A stretch of 64,000 nucleotides of DNA from Leucobacter sp. Psy1 (lineage in GTDB: Bacteria; Actinomycetota; Actinomycetes; Actinomycetales; Microbacteriaceae), in assembly GCF_020096995.1 (NCBI RefSeq), contig NZ_CP083692.1:1-64000 (forward strand). The letters are read 5' to 3'. A program made the position numbers and the translations under genes. Numbering within the stretch: the first letter of the stretch is position 1; each line of letters starts with the position of its first letter. The notes beneath the pieces are model-generated. The model saw nothing but the letters and a program-made list of their open reading frames with translations. It was not told where the DNA came from and ran no database searches. This document shows, in pieces, positions 21,556-29,778 of the stretch.

Positions 21556-21558
21556 GCT
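21553..21558 (+). promoter_or_regulatory. Possible leaderless -10 element of the Nudix gene
   Basis: TAGGCT ends seven nt before the ATG at 21566 and covers the stop codon of the preceding gene. GGGGG between them could alternatively act as a ribosome-binding site. Confidence 0.4.
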
Positions 21559-21565
21559 CGGGGGT

Positions 21566-22015
21566 ATGGATCTCCGAGTAGCCGCATATGCGGTCGTCGA
21601 ACGCCGGGGGAAGATTCTGCTCACCCACTGGCGTCGCGGTCACATGCACGGATGGACGCTGCCCGGAGGCGGGCTTGAGGCGGGCGAGCACCCGAAGGAC
21701 GCCGTTGTGCGCGAGGTGCTCGAGGAGACGGGGCTCGAAGCACGCGTGGGCAAGCTCCTCGGGGTGGACTCGCGGGTCATGGTCCGCGAAGAGGTCACCG
21801 ACGGTCGAGACCCCGAACTGCACACGATCCGCATTATCTACCGTGCCTCGGTGAAGGACGGCCCGCTGCGTCACGAGGTGGGCGGGTCGTCGGACGAGGC
21901 GCGCTGGGTCCCGCTCAAGGAGGTGCGCGGGCTTCGCACACTCTCACTCGTGCAGACGGGGATGCGCATGGCCGGACTCGGACGGAGAAGCCCGAACACG
22001 CGTCCGCGCAAGTAG
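21566..22015 (+). CDS. Nudix hydrolase
   Basis: The 149-residue protein hydrolyses a nucleoside diphosphate linked to another moiety. The Nudix box is complete: GGGLEAGEHPKDAVVREVLEETG fits Gx5Ex7REUxEExGU at about residues 35-57. N-terminal VAAYAVVERRGKILLTHWRRG suggests the MutT-like group. It starts 10 nt after the alpha/beta hydrolase gene. The substrate is not predictable. Confidence 0.9.
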   Translation: MDLRVAAYAVVERRGKILLTHWRRGHMHGWTLPGGGLEAGEHPKDAVVREVLEETGLEARVGKLLGVDSRVMVREEVTDGRDPELHTIRIIYRASVKDGPLRHEVGGSSDEARWVPLKEVRGLRTLSLVQTGMRMAGLGRRSPNTRPRK

Positions 22016-22031
22016 TCCGGCAGTTGGAAAA

Positions 22032-22077
22032 CGACGAACGGCGCGACCCCGGTATGTCGGGATCGCGCCGTTCGTCG
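22032..22077. terminator. Bidirectional terminator between convergent genes
   Basis: A 15-bp perfect stem (22032-22046 with 22063-22077) is extended by four further pairs after one mismatch, with a small loop. A run of four T follows on the minus strand, so it is strongest for the gene on that strand. Confidence 0.85.
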
Positions 22078-22084
22078 GTCGACG

Positions 22085-22582
22085 TCAGTTCTCGGGCGAC
22101 ACCCAGAGCTCGTCGTCGGAACGGAACGCCTGCCAGAGCGCGTATCCCACGCCCACGGCCGCGACTGCGCCGAGGATGATGCCGATGACGCCGCCGGCGC
22201 GGCGAGCCTTCGACTTCTTGAGGTAGCCGGTGCGCTCGCCGAACTTGCGCACCTGCTTCGCGGCGTCGGGGTTCTCGAGCTTGTCGAGCGCCCGCACGGT
22301 GCTCACCAGAGCGGCGGCCACCACGGGGGCGGTGGCGCGACGCGCACGGCCCGCGGCGCGGCGTGCGGAATCGACGCCGGTTTCAACGTAGGGCCGCAGG
22401 TTCTCTGCGGCGGCATCGACGCGAGGAGCGAGGTGCTCATCGCTGAGGTGGCGGGCCTGAGAACCGGCCTCGCCGAGAACGTCGCCCGCCCGACCGAGCA
22501 CTACGCGCTGGGCGTCGAGCAAGTCGTTAGCGTGACTCCGGAGTTTGCGCAGTTCGCGACGGCGCTTGCGTGAAAGTGCCAC
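22085..22582 (-). CDS. Hypothetical protein with one C-terminal membrane segment
   Basis: This 165-residue protein is not recognised. It has a basic N-terminus (SRKRRRELRKLRSHAND), an alanine- and charge-rich middle that is probably helical (residues about 25-120), a lysine-rich patch (YLKKSKARRAGG), one membrane segment (GVIGIILGAVAAVGVGYALW in about residues 130-150) and an acidic tail. GTG at 22582 is chosen since GGAGG stands five nt before it; the in-frame ATG at 22594 would put the ribosome-binding site inside the gene. It could be a membrane-anchored coiled-coil protein. Confidence 0.65.
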   Translation of the reverse strand: MALSRKRRRELRKLRSHANDLLDAQRVVLGRAGDVLGEAGSQARHLSDEHLAPRVDAAAENLRPYVETGVDSARRAAGRARRATAPVVAAALVSTVRALDKLENPDAAKQVRKFGERTGYLKKSKARRAGGVIGIILGAVAAVGVGYALWQAFRSDDELWVSPEN

Positions 22583-22718
22583 AGAATCCTCCATACGGTG
22601 TGAAGCGGGTCGCCTTCGTTCGGCTCACGTATCCCCAACGCTACACCGAAGCGACAGTCGATGCGCGATCTGATCCGCATTCCCAGCGGGATCGACGGGT
22701 CGCGTCGGTGCTCGCAAC

Positions 22719-22724
22719 TAGACT
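22719..22724 (+). promoter_or_regulatory. Leaderless -10 element of the cyclophilin gene
   Basis: TAGACT is followed by seven nt and the ATG at 22732, without a ribosome-binding site. This is a clear example of the leaderless pattern in this genome. Confidence 0.6.
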
Positions 22725-22731
22725 GAGGCCC

Positions 22732-23241
22732 ATGAGCAACCACACTTCTGTAGCCACCGTCAAGACCAATCACGGCGACATCGTGCTGAACCTCTTCGGC
22801 AATCACGCGCCGAAAACGGTGAAGAACTTCGTCGACCTCGCCGAGAAGGGCTTCTACGACGGGGTCATCTTCCACCGCATCATCCCGAACTTCATGATCC
22901 AGGGCGGCGACCCCACGGGCACCGGCACGGGCGGCCCCGGTTACACCTTCGATGACGAGATCCACCCCGAGCTCGTCTTCGACCAGCCCTACCAGCTCGC
23001 CATGGCGAACGCCGGCAAGCGCCCCGACCTGACCGGTCGTCTCGCGGGCACCAACGGGTCGCAGTTCTTCATCACGACGACGGCTCCCGACTGGCTGAAC
23101 GGCAAGCACACCATCTTCGGCGTCGTCGCCGACGATGCATCGAAGGCAGTCGTCGACGCCATCTCCGCGGTGCAGACCGGTGCGCAGGATCGTCCCGTCG
23201 ACGACGTGGTGATCGAGAGCGTCACCGTCACCGAGGCGTAA
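22732..23241 (+). CDS. Peptidyl-prolyl cis-trans isomerase (cyclophilin)
   Basis: The 169-residue cytoplasmic cyclophilin catalyses proline isomerisation. The conserved FHRIIPNFMIQGGDPTGTG block, GTNGSQFFITT and WLNGKHTIFGVV are all present. The ATG at 22732 is chosen because it follows the leaderless -10 and because the extended frame to 22570 has no family match. The rhomboid gene follows after 5 nt. Confidence 0.95.
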   Translation: MSNHTSVATVKTNHGDIVLNLFGNHAPKTVKNFVDLAEKGFYDGVIFHRIIPNFMIQGGDPTGTGTGGPGYTFDDEIHPELVFDQPYQLAMANAGKRPDLTGRLAGTNGSQFFITTTAPDWLNGKHTIFGVVADDASKAVVDAISAVQTGAQDRPVDDVVIESVTVTEA

Positions 23242-23246
23242 GACCG

Positions 23247-24182
23247 TTGAGTTCGGGCGGATCGACCCCGCAGTTCGGTGAACGCGCCGAGTACGGCGCT
23301 GAGGACGTGTGCTACCGGCACCCCGGTGTGCCGAGCTTCACGCTGTGCCAACGCTGCGGGAGGACGATCTGCTCGGACTGCCAGACCGCGTCAGCGGTCG
23401 GCGTGCTGTGCCCGGAGTGCGTGCGAGCCACGCGCCCGGGCGCAGCAGAGCGCGTGGGGCGATCCGCCCGGGTGATGAGCCGGAGGGCGTCGAGTACCGA
23501 TGCTCCCGTCGTCACGTACGGGATCATGATCCTCTGCGCGCTCGTGTTCGTCGGGCAGCTGCTGAGCGACACCGTGACGCAGACCCTCTGGTACGCACCG
23601 CTCTACTCGCTGCCGTCCGATCTCGCGGGTGCCGGAAGCACGAGCTTCGAGCCGTGGCGCATGCTCACCGTGATGTTCACGCATTCGCCGAGCTTCTTCT
23701 TCCACATCCTGCTCAACATGTACGCTCTCTGGCTGTTCGGGCGGAACCTCGAGCAGATGATCGGTCGCGTCCAGTTCGCCGTGCTCTATGTCTTCGCCGG
23801 GTTTGGCGGGGCGCTCGGAGTGATGTTTTGGGCGTACGTCGACCCGAACTCGCTCATGACCCCCACGGTCGGAGCATCGGGCGCGATCTTCGGAGTGTTG
23901 GCCGCCACGCTCGTCGCCTTCAGGGCCGCCCGGGCGAATATCACCTCGCTCGCCGTGCTCATCGCGATCAACTTTGCGATCGGGCTCATACCTGGCAGCT
24001 CGATCTCGTGGCAGGCGCACCTGGGCGGCATGATCGTCGGTGCCCTCACCATGCAGGTGATGGTCGTGCTGCGCGGACCCCGCAAACGCGGTGTGCGGAT
24101 CGCGGCGCTCGTCGGCATGGCCGTCGTATTGGCGGCGCTGGCCTGCGCCTACTTCGTCGCCCTGCCGTTACCCATCGCCTGA
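23247..24182 (+). CDS. Rhomboid-family intramembrane serine protease with N-terminal zinc-binding region
   Basis: The 311-residue protein has a cysteine/histidine-rich N-terminus at about residues 22-60 (CYRHPG, CQRCGRTICSDC, CPECV), which should bind zinc in a B-box-like fold. About six or seven membrane segments follow. The rhomboid serine is in VGASGAIFG and the catalytic histidine in AHLGGMIVG. Rhomboids cleave membrane-protein substrates within the bilayer. The start is TTG at 23247; the GAGG upstream is distant. It is coupled to the cyclophilin gene, a common actinobacterial pair. Confidence 0.92.
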   Translation: MSSGGSTPQFGERAEYGAEDVCYRHPGVPSFTLCQRCGRTICSDCQTASAVGVLCPECVRATRPGAAERVGRSARVMSRRASSTDAPVVTYGIMILCALVFVGQLLSDTVTQTLWYAPLYSLPSDLAGAGSTSFEPWRMLTVMFTHSPSFFFHILLNMYALWLFGRNLEQMIGRVQFAVLYVFAGFGGALGVMFWAYVDPNSLMTPTVGASGAIFGVLAATLVAFRAARANITSLAVLIAINFAIGLIPGSSISWQAHLGGMIVGALTMQVMVVLRGPRKRGVRIAALVGMAVVLAALACAYFVALPLPIA

Positions 24183-24213
24183 ACCCCCGACGAATTCGGG
24201 TTACTCAGGGGAG

Positions 24214-24222
24214 TTATCCACA
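24214..24222 (+). promoter_or_regulatory. Isolated perfect DnaA box
   Basis: TTATCCACA lies in the 96-bp gap between rhomboid and crgA, flanked by direct repeats GGGTTACTC at 24198-24206 and 24223-24231. The gap also holds the convergent ends of both genes. Confidence 0.5.
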
Positions 24223-24278
24223 GGGTTACTCCCAGCTGGGGAAGAATTACACCGGTGTGATTCAGTGCGCGGAGGGGG

Positions 24279-24557
24279 CTACTTCCACCAGGGCGTCATG
24301 AGGAAGCCCACGAGGATCAGGCCGAAGCCGATGAAGATATTGGCCTGACCGAGCTGCGGGATCGGCAGCGGCATGGCGGACGCGCTGGTGATGTAGTACA
24401 CCACGATCCAGATCAGGCCGAGCAGCATGAACCCGAACATCACCGGCTTGAACCACACGGGGTTCGGGGTGTCCTTCCGGGCCGCCGAGAGCTCGGCCTT
24501 GCTGCGCTCGGTCTCCGCGGACTTGCGCTTGCTCACGTCTTTACCAGCTGCTGCCAT
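24279..24557 (-). CDS. crgA: Cell division protein CrgA
   Basis: CrgA is a small actinobacterial membrane protein that joins the divisome and interacts with FtsZ, FtsI and FtsQ in studied species. The 92-residue product has a charged N-terminus (about 1-33), then two membrane segments (PVMFGFMLLGLIWIVVYYI and NIFIGFGLILVGFLM) and ends in the family-typical TPWWK. It lies beside the sortase, pabA and PASTA kinase genes, as is usual. Confidence 0.95.
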   Translation of the reverse strand: MAAAGKDVSKRKSAETERSKAELSAARKDTPNPVWFKPVMFGFMLLGLIWIVVYYITSASAMPLPIPQLGQANIFIGFGLILVGFLMTPWWK

Positions 24558-24603
24558 GACATCGAGTCTACCGGCATCTCCGATCCATCTCAGAGAGCGG
24601 ACC

Positions 24604-24609
24604 TAGAAT
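24604..24609 (+). promoter_or_regulatory. Leaderless -10 element of the sortase gene
   Basis: TAGAAT ends seven nt before the ATG at 24617. It overlaps an earlier in-frame ATG at 24608, which shows that the earlier codon cannot be the start. Confidence 0.65.
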
Positions 24610-24616
24610 GATCGGT

Positions 24617-25390
24617 ATGACTGAGTCTGCGCGGCCTGCACGGCATGGCCGTCGACGCGTGCGCCGGCGCGCACGACTGAGCCCGCTGACGGTGTTCGGT
24701 GAACTCCTGCTGCTCGGAGGGCTCGGTGTGCTCGGCTACATGATCTGGCAGCCCTGGTACACCGGCTTCGTCGTGCAGGGCCAGCAGAACGACCTGGCCG
24801 CGGAGGAGTCCGATCGTTGGCGGCAGGCCGCTGAATCCGAGGAGCAGCCCTCGATCGACGGGATTCCCGTGGTGGACAGGCCGGAGCCCGGCGACGTGTT
24901 CGCCAACCTGTACGTTCCGGCTTTTGGCGAGACGTTCTCGAACCGCATCACGTATTCGACCGAGCAGTACATCATCGACTCGGGCGACCACGGCATCGGC
25001 CAGTACGACGTCACGCAGATGCCGGGCGAACCGGGCAACTTCGCGATCGCCGCCCACCGGAACGGGCCGATTATCGCCCCGTTCCGCGAGGTGATGAATC
25101 TCAGGATCGGCGACGGCATGTTCATCGAGACGCCGAAGGGTTGGTACACCTACCGGTTCCGCGACCTCGAGTACGTCTGGCCCGACGAGTTCGACGTCAC
25201 GAACCCGTTCCCCCGACTCGACGGTACGCCGGGCGAGGACCAGATCCTGACCCTCACGACCTGCCACCCGAAGTGGGCGGGCAGCGAGGAACGGGCGATC
25301 GCCTACGCCGTGCTCGAAGACTTCCAGCCGCTGAGCGAGGGTCCACCCGCTGAGCTCGCGGAGCAGAACCCCAACGTGGAAGGAGCGTAG
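24617..25390 (+). CDS. Class E sortase
   Basis: Sortases cleave a C-terminal sorting motif (LAXTG in class E) and link proteins to the cell wall. The 257-residue protein has an arginine-rich N-terminus (RHGRRRVRRRAR), one membrane anchor (about 25-45), and the catalytic domain with His in IAAHRNG, Cys in LTTCHPKW, and a downstream Arg in EERAIAYA. The class E assignment follows the TLTTCHP motif. It is followed by a small membrane protein and pabA in one operon. Confidence 0.92.
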   Translation: MTESARPARHGRRRVRRRARLSPLTVFGELLLLGGLGVLGYMIWQPWYTGFVVQGQQNDLAAEESDRWRQAAESEEQPSIDGIPVVDRPEPGDVFANLYVPAFGETFSNRITYSTEQYIIDSGDHGIGQYDVTQMPGEPGNFAIAAHRNGPIIAPFREVMNLRIGDGMFIETPKGWYTYRFRDLEYVWPDEFDVTNPFPRLDGTPGEDQILTLTTCHPKWAGSEERAIAYAVLEDFQPLSEGPPAELAEQNPNVEGA

Positions 25391-25395
25391 ACGGA

Positions 25396-25554
25396 GTGTT
25401 CTCCCTGCTGTGGCGATTCTTCCCCGGACCCGCATGGGTGCGGGTGATCGTGCTGCTCGTCGCCCTCGCCGCGCTCGTGTATGCGATGATCTTCTATATC
25501 TATCCGTGGGTGTCTCAACTGCTGCCCGAACCCGAGGTGACGATCAACCAATGA
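25396..25554 (+). CDS. Small membrane protein between sortase and pabA
   Basis: A 52-residue protein starts with GTG at 25396, five nt after the sortase stop, and its TGA overlaps the pabA ATG (ATGA). It has an N-terminal MFSLLWRFFPGPAWVR, one hydrophobic segment (VIVLLVALAALVYAMIFYIY) and a short polar C-terminus. The tight coupling on both sides supports a real gene. No function is recognised; a partner of the sortase is one possibility. Confidence 0.75.
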   Translation: MFSLLWRFFPGPAWVRVIVLLVALAALVYAMIFYIYPWVSQLLPEPEVTINQ

Positions 25555-26195
25555 CGCGCATTCTGGTCATCGACAACTACGACAGCTTCGTCTACACGCT
25601 GAATGGCTATCTGCAGCAGCTCGGCGCGGAGACGCGAGTGATCCGCAACGACGCCGTCAGCGTCGGCGAACTCGAGGCCCTCGCCCGCGAGTTCGATGGC
25701 GTGCTGCTGTCGCCAGGGCCGGGTGCTCCCGTCGACGCCGGTGTTTCGATACCGATGGTGGAGATCGCGCTCCGCACCGGCATCCCGCTGCTCGGGGTGT
25801 GCCTGGGGCACCAGGCCATCGCCGAGACCCTCGGCGGCACCGTCACGCACGCCGAGGAGCTCATGCACGGCAAGACGTCGGTGGTCACCCATCACCACGA
25901 CCTGCTCTTCCGCGGGGTTGCCGAGCAGTTCACCGCCACGCGGTACCACTCGCTGGCGGTCGTGCGGAGCACGGTGCCCGAGGTACTGGAGATCACAGCG
26001 GAGACCGACGGCGGTGTCGTCATGGGCCTGCGGCATCGGGAGCTGCCCATCTACGGGGTGCAGTACCACCCTGAGTCGGTACTGACCGAGGGCGGGTACG
26101 TGCAGCTCGGCAACTGGCTCGGAGTGGCGGGTTCGCCGAACGCGGCTGAGATCGCGGCGACGCTCTCACCGCTGCTCACGCGCAACGTCGACTGA
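25551..26195 (+). CDS. pabA: Aminodeoxychorismate/anthranilate synthase glutaminase subunit
   Basis: The 214-residue class I glutamine amidotransferase supplies ammonia for p-aminobenzoate (folate) or anthranilate synthesis. The nucleophile Cys is in GVCLGHQAIAE and the His-Glu pair in YGVQYHPESVLTEGG. N-terminal RILVIDNYDSFVYTL is typical. In actinobacteria the copy next to pknB is normally annotated pabA/trpG and may serve both pathways. It is convergent with pknB with only 13 nt between them. Confidence 0.92.
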   Translation: MTRILVIDNYDSFVYTLNGYLQQLGAETRVIRNDAVSVGELEALAREFDGVLLSPGPGAPVDAGVSIPMVEIALRTGIPLLGVCLGHQAIAETLGGTVTHAEELMHGKTSVVTHHHDLLFRGVAEQFTATRYHSLAVVRSTVPEVLEITAETDGGVVMGLRHRELPIYGVQYHPESVLTEGGYVQLGNWLGVAGSPNAAEIAATLSPLLTRNVD

Positions 26196-26208
26196 GCGGA
26201 CGGCCGGC

Positions 26209-27912
26209 TCAGCCCGAGCAGTACGTGAGCGAGACCTCGGTGCCCTGCGGCTGATCCCCCACGGCGCTCTGCTCGACGATGGGCAGGTTGTTGACCTGGT
26301 CGCAGTCGTCGTTCGGCACGATCTTCAGCGACAGTGAGAGGCTCTCGAGCTGCGACTGCGCCGCGGTAAGCGACTGGCCCTTCACATCCGGCACCTGAAC
26401 ATTGCCGCTCGAGACCGTGAGCGTCACGACGGTGTTGGATTCCACAGAGGTGCCGACCTCGGGCGAGACGCCCATCACACGTCCTTTCGGGGCGACGGGA
26501 TCGTTCTCGGTGTTCACCTGCCCGACGACGAGACCGAGTCCCTCGATCTCACTCGTGTAATCCTCGACAGACATGTTCTCCGTCTCCGGGATCTCTGCCG
26601 TGGCGGGGCCGGTCGAGACGTAGATGGTGATCGTGTCGCCCTCGGAGAGGTTCGCCCCCACTTCGGGGTCCGTCGAGATGACATGTTCCGCAGCGACGTC
26701 CTCGTCGGCGCGCTCGACGGGAATCGGGACGAGGCCCATGCCCTCGAGTGTCTCGGTCGCGGCCTCTCGTTCGATGCCGGCGAGATCGGGCACCTCGCGC
26801 GATTCTTCGGGGAACACCTGGTACGGGGACAGCGTCACGAGCCAGAAGACCACCGCGACGATGACGGCGCCGATCGTCAGGATCGCCGCCCACGTCCACA
26901 TGACGGGCGGACGGCTCTGGGTGCGCGATCCGCCACCGCTCTCGGCGAGCTGACGCAGCGCGAGATCGGACTCCGACACCTCTTCGCCGCCTGAAAAGAG
27001 GACGGTGTCGCTGTCGCCGCCGTGATCGGAGGCGAGCTTGGGCATGGTGCCCTCGGCCGCGAGGCGCAGCGCATCGCGGAACTCGGAGGCGGACTGGAAG
27101 CGTCGTGCGCGATCCTTCTGCATGGCGTGCAGCACGACGCGGTCGAGCTCGGCCGTGACGTCTGAGTCGCGTTCGCTCGGCGGCGTCGGTCGCTCGCTCA
27201 CGTGCTGATAGGCCACGGAGACGGCGGTGTCGCCCTGGAAGGGGACGGCGCCGGTCAGCAGCTCGTAGAGGAGCACGCCGGTCGAGTACAGGTCGGTCCG
27301 GGCGTCGACGGTGTCGCCCTTCGCCTGCTCGGGCGAGAAATAGGCGGCGGTGCCGAGGACGGCGGTCGTCTGCTGCAGCGTCGACGAGGTCTCGGAGACG
27401 GCTCGGGCGATGCCGAAGTCCATCACCTTGACCTGGCCGTCGGTCGTGATCATGATGTTCGCGGGCTTGATGTCGCGGTGCACGATGCCGGCACGATGCG
27501 AGTACTCGAGCGCAGTGAGCACGGAATCGGTGATGCGCGACGCCTCGCTCTGCGAGATTCGGCGTTCCGAGGCGAGCTGCCTGAGGTTGGTGCCCTCCAC
27601 GTACTCCATCACGATGAACGGGAGCCGCTGAGGGCCGTCCGCCGTCTGGATGAGGTCGTCACCGGCATCGAACACCCGGACGATCGTGGGGTGCGCCATA
27701 CGGGAGGCGGACTGCGCCTCCTGGCGGAACCGTTCGCGGAAGTCGGCGTCGTCCGCCAGGTTGGCCTTCATGACCTTGATGGCGACCTGGCGTCCCAGCT
27801 TCGTGTCCGTGCCCCGGTACACCGTCGCCATGCCGCCCTGGCCGACGAACTCACCAATCGCGTAGCGACCAGCGAGGATTCGCTGCTCACCAGCTTCCGT
27901 GGGCTCTGGCAT
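26209..27912 (-). CDS. pknB: PASTA-domain Ser/Thr protein kinase PknB
   Basis: This 567-residue membrane kinase controls cell-wall growth. The cytoplasmic kinase domain (about residues 15-280) has GQGGMATVYRG, the invariant Lys in VAIKVMKA, HRDIKPANI and DFGIAR. A juxtamembrane region and one membrane segment (WAAILTIGAVIVAVVFWLV, about 350-370) follow. Outside are three PASTA repeats (beginning REVPDLAG, AEIPETEN and VQVPDVKG), which bind muropeptides or lipid II. The ATG at 27912 is chosen for the GAGGTGAAC just before it. It is the last gene of the seven-gene operon. Confidence 0.95.
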   Translation of the reverse strand: MPEPTEAGEQRILAGRYAIGEFVGQGGMATVYRGTDTKLGRQVAIKVMKANLADDADFRERFRQEAQSASRMAHPTIVRVFDAGDDLIQTADGPQRLPFIVMEYVEGTNLRQLASERRISQSEASRITDSVLTALEYSHRAGIVHRDIKPANIMITTDGQVKVMDFGIARAVSETSSTLQQTTAVLGTAAYFSPEQAKGDTVDARTDLYSTGVLLYELLTGAVPFQGDTAVSVAYQHVSERPTPPSERDSDVTAELDRVVLHAMQKDRARRFQSASEFRDALRLAAEGTMPKLASDHGGDSDTVLFSGGEEVSESDLALRQLAESGGGSRTQSRPPVMWTWAAILTIGAVIVAVVFWLVTLSPYQVFPEESREVPDLAGIEREAATETLEGMGLVPIPVERADEDVAAEHVISTDPEVGANLSEGDTITIYVSTGPATAEIPETENMSVEDYTSEIEGLGLVVGQVNTENDPVAPKGRVMGVSPEVGTSVESNTVVTLTVSSGNVQVPDVKGQSLTAAQSQLESLSLSLKIVPNDDCDQVNNLPIVEQSAVGDQPQGTEVSLTYCSG

Positions 27913-28011
27913 GTTCACCTCAATCTGTGCATGGGCTGGACCTAGTTTACGGGCTCGCAACATGCGAACCTTGCCCCGGTCCAAGTATTCCGTGACTCCG
28001 TGACCGTTCCG

Positions 28012-29778
28012 TTAGTTACCGTCGTTGTTGTCTCCGGGGGGTGTCGGCGACGGCTCGGGCCGCGACGGAGCCTTGACGGTGATCTTCGTCTCCGGCGATG
28101 ACGGGGATTCCATACTGGCACCACTGCCGCTGCACTGGACGACATACGTGACGGTGATGGTGCCATCGCTCGCGCCCGGCTCGAGGGTCTTCGCCTTGAT
28201 ATTCGCTGAGGATCCGGACTGGTTGCTGAGCGACCCGTCGCCCGAAACCTGGACACGGTATCCCTCGACGTTCAACCCGGTCGGGCAGACGCTCGAATCG
28301 AGCGAGAGGGAGGTGGACTCACCCGACTCGATCTCCGTCGAGCCGCTCGGGGCCGCGGGCTGCTCGGGATCCCCGAATCCGACGGCGTAGGTGAGGGTGA
28401 TCGGCTCGTTGAGCCCCACCTGCTGGCCGGTCGGATTGACCTGCGTCACGAGGCCGGCGCCGTCGGCTGACGGCGATCCTTCCTGGACACGGACGTCGGT
28501 GAAGCCGCGCCCCTCCAGGATGCCGACCGCCTGCTCGTAGGGGATGCCGACGAGTTCGCCCTCATCGACGACTCCGGTCGTCGCTTCGGTCTCCGTCGGG
28601 GTCGGCGTCGTGGTTTCGGTCGTCCGAGTTTCGCTGGGCTCGGGATCGTCGTTGCCGTTTGCCCATAGAGCGAAGGCGGTGCCGCCTCCGATGAGGAGCA
28701 GCAGGATGAGGAGCGTGATGAGCGGCCAGGTCCAGGGACTCTTCTTCTTTTTCTTCTTGCCGTCCTCGCCCTCGGCGGGTCCCTCCTCGATGGGATTGCC
28801 GTCCTCGTCGAGGAGCGGCTGCCCGTCCTGCTCGTTCAGCGCCTGAGTGCGCGGCAGAGCCGTGGTGGCGGCGTCCCCCATGGTGGTCGCCGGCATCACC
28901 GTGGTGGCGGCATCGCCCGAGCCGAGAATCTGCGGCACGAACCCGGCAGCTGCGCGCACGTCGTCGCGGTGCAGCGCCGATGCGGCCTGCGCCAGCTTCG
29001 TCGCGCTCTGCGGGCGACCGTCCGCGTCCTTCGCGAGGCAGGCCATGACGAGGTTCCGCACGGGTGCGGGCACGTCGTTCGGCAGGTCGGGCGGGGTGTC
29101 GTTGATCTGCGCCATCGCGATGGCGACCTGCGACTCGCCCGTGAAGGGACGCTTGCCCGCGAGGCACTCGTAGGCGACGACGCCGAGCGAGTAGATATCC
29201 GTCGCCGGAGTCGCGATGTGACCGCTCGCCTGCTCGGGCGCGAGGTACTGCACCGTCCCCATGACCTGGCCGGTAGCGGTGAGCGGAACCTGATCGGCGA
29301 TGCGCGCGATACCGAAGTCGGTGATCTTGACGCGGCCCTCTGGCGTGATGAGCAGGTTGCCCGGCTTGATGTCGCGGTGCACGAGTCCCGCGTCGTGGGC
29401 GGCCTGCAGCGATGTGGCGGTCTGAGCGACGATGCCGAGCACCTGGTCGGTGGGAAGCCGACCCTCGCGCTCGATGATGGCGGAGAGCGGCTCACCCGGC
29501 ACGAGCTCCATGACGATGTATGCGGAGCCCTGCTCCTCGCCGTAGTCGAAGACGTTCGCGATGCCCTCGTGGTTCACGAGAGCAGCGTGACGCGCCTCCG
29601 CGCGGAAACGCTCGAGGAAGCCGGGGTCGCCCATGTACTCGTCTTTGAGGATCTTGATCGCGACGGTACGACCGATGATGCTGTCCGTTGCCTTCCAGAC
29701 CTCACCCATACCGCCGACGGCGATCCTCGAGCTGAGCTCGTAGCGCCCGCCGAACGTGACTCCTGACGTTGGTTTCAT
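28012..29778 (-). CDS. pknA: Ser/Thr protein kinase PknA with one PASTA repeat and a C-terminal extracellular domain
   Basis: The 588-residue kinase has [10 protein letters not shown], Lys in [17 protein letters not shown] and DFGIAR in residues about 10-270. A linker with acidic and polylysine tracts ([13 protein letters not shown]) precedes a membrane segment (about 352-372). Outside are a Thr/Pro-rich stretch, one PASTA-like repeat ([14 protein letters not shown] to TLTYAVGF), and a roughly 110-residue region with a Cys pair (SSVCPTG and VVQCSGSG) and a Pro-rich end. Mycobacterial PknA lacks PASTA domains, so this is an extended form. It overlaps pbpA by 4 nt. Confidence 0.93.
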   Translation of the reverse strand: MKPTSGVTFGGRYELSSRIAVGGMGEVWKATDSIIGRTVAIKILKDEYMGDPGFLERFRAEARHAALVNHEGIANVFDYGEEQGSAYIVMELVPGEPLSAIIEREGRLPTDQVLGIVAQTATSLQAAHDAGLVHRDIKPGNLLITPEGRVKITDFGIARIADQVPLTATGQVMGTVQYLAPEQASGHIATPATDIYSLGVVAYECLAGKRPFTGESQVAIAMAQINDTPPDLPNDVPAPVRNLVMACLAKDADGRPQSATKLAQAASALHRDDVRAAAGFVPQILGSGDAATTVMPATTMGDAATTALPRTQALNEQDGQPLLDEDGNPIEEGPAEGEDGKKKKKKSPWTWPLITLLILLLLIGGGTAFALWANGNDDPEPSETRTTETTTPTPTETEATTGVVDEGELVGIPYEQAVGILEGRGFTDVRVQEGSPSADGAGLVTQVNPTGQQVGLNEPITLTYAVGFGDPEQPAAPSGSTEIESGESTSLSLDSSVCPTGLNVEGYRVQVSGDGSLSNQSGSSANIKAKTLEPGASDGTITVTYVVQCSGSGASMESPSSPETKITVKAPSRPEPSPTPPGDNNDGN

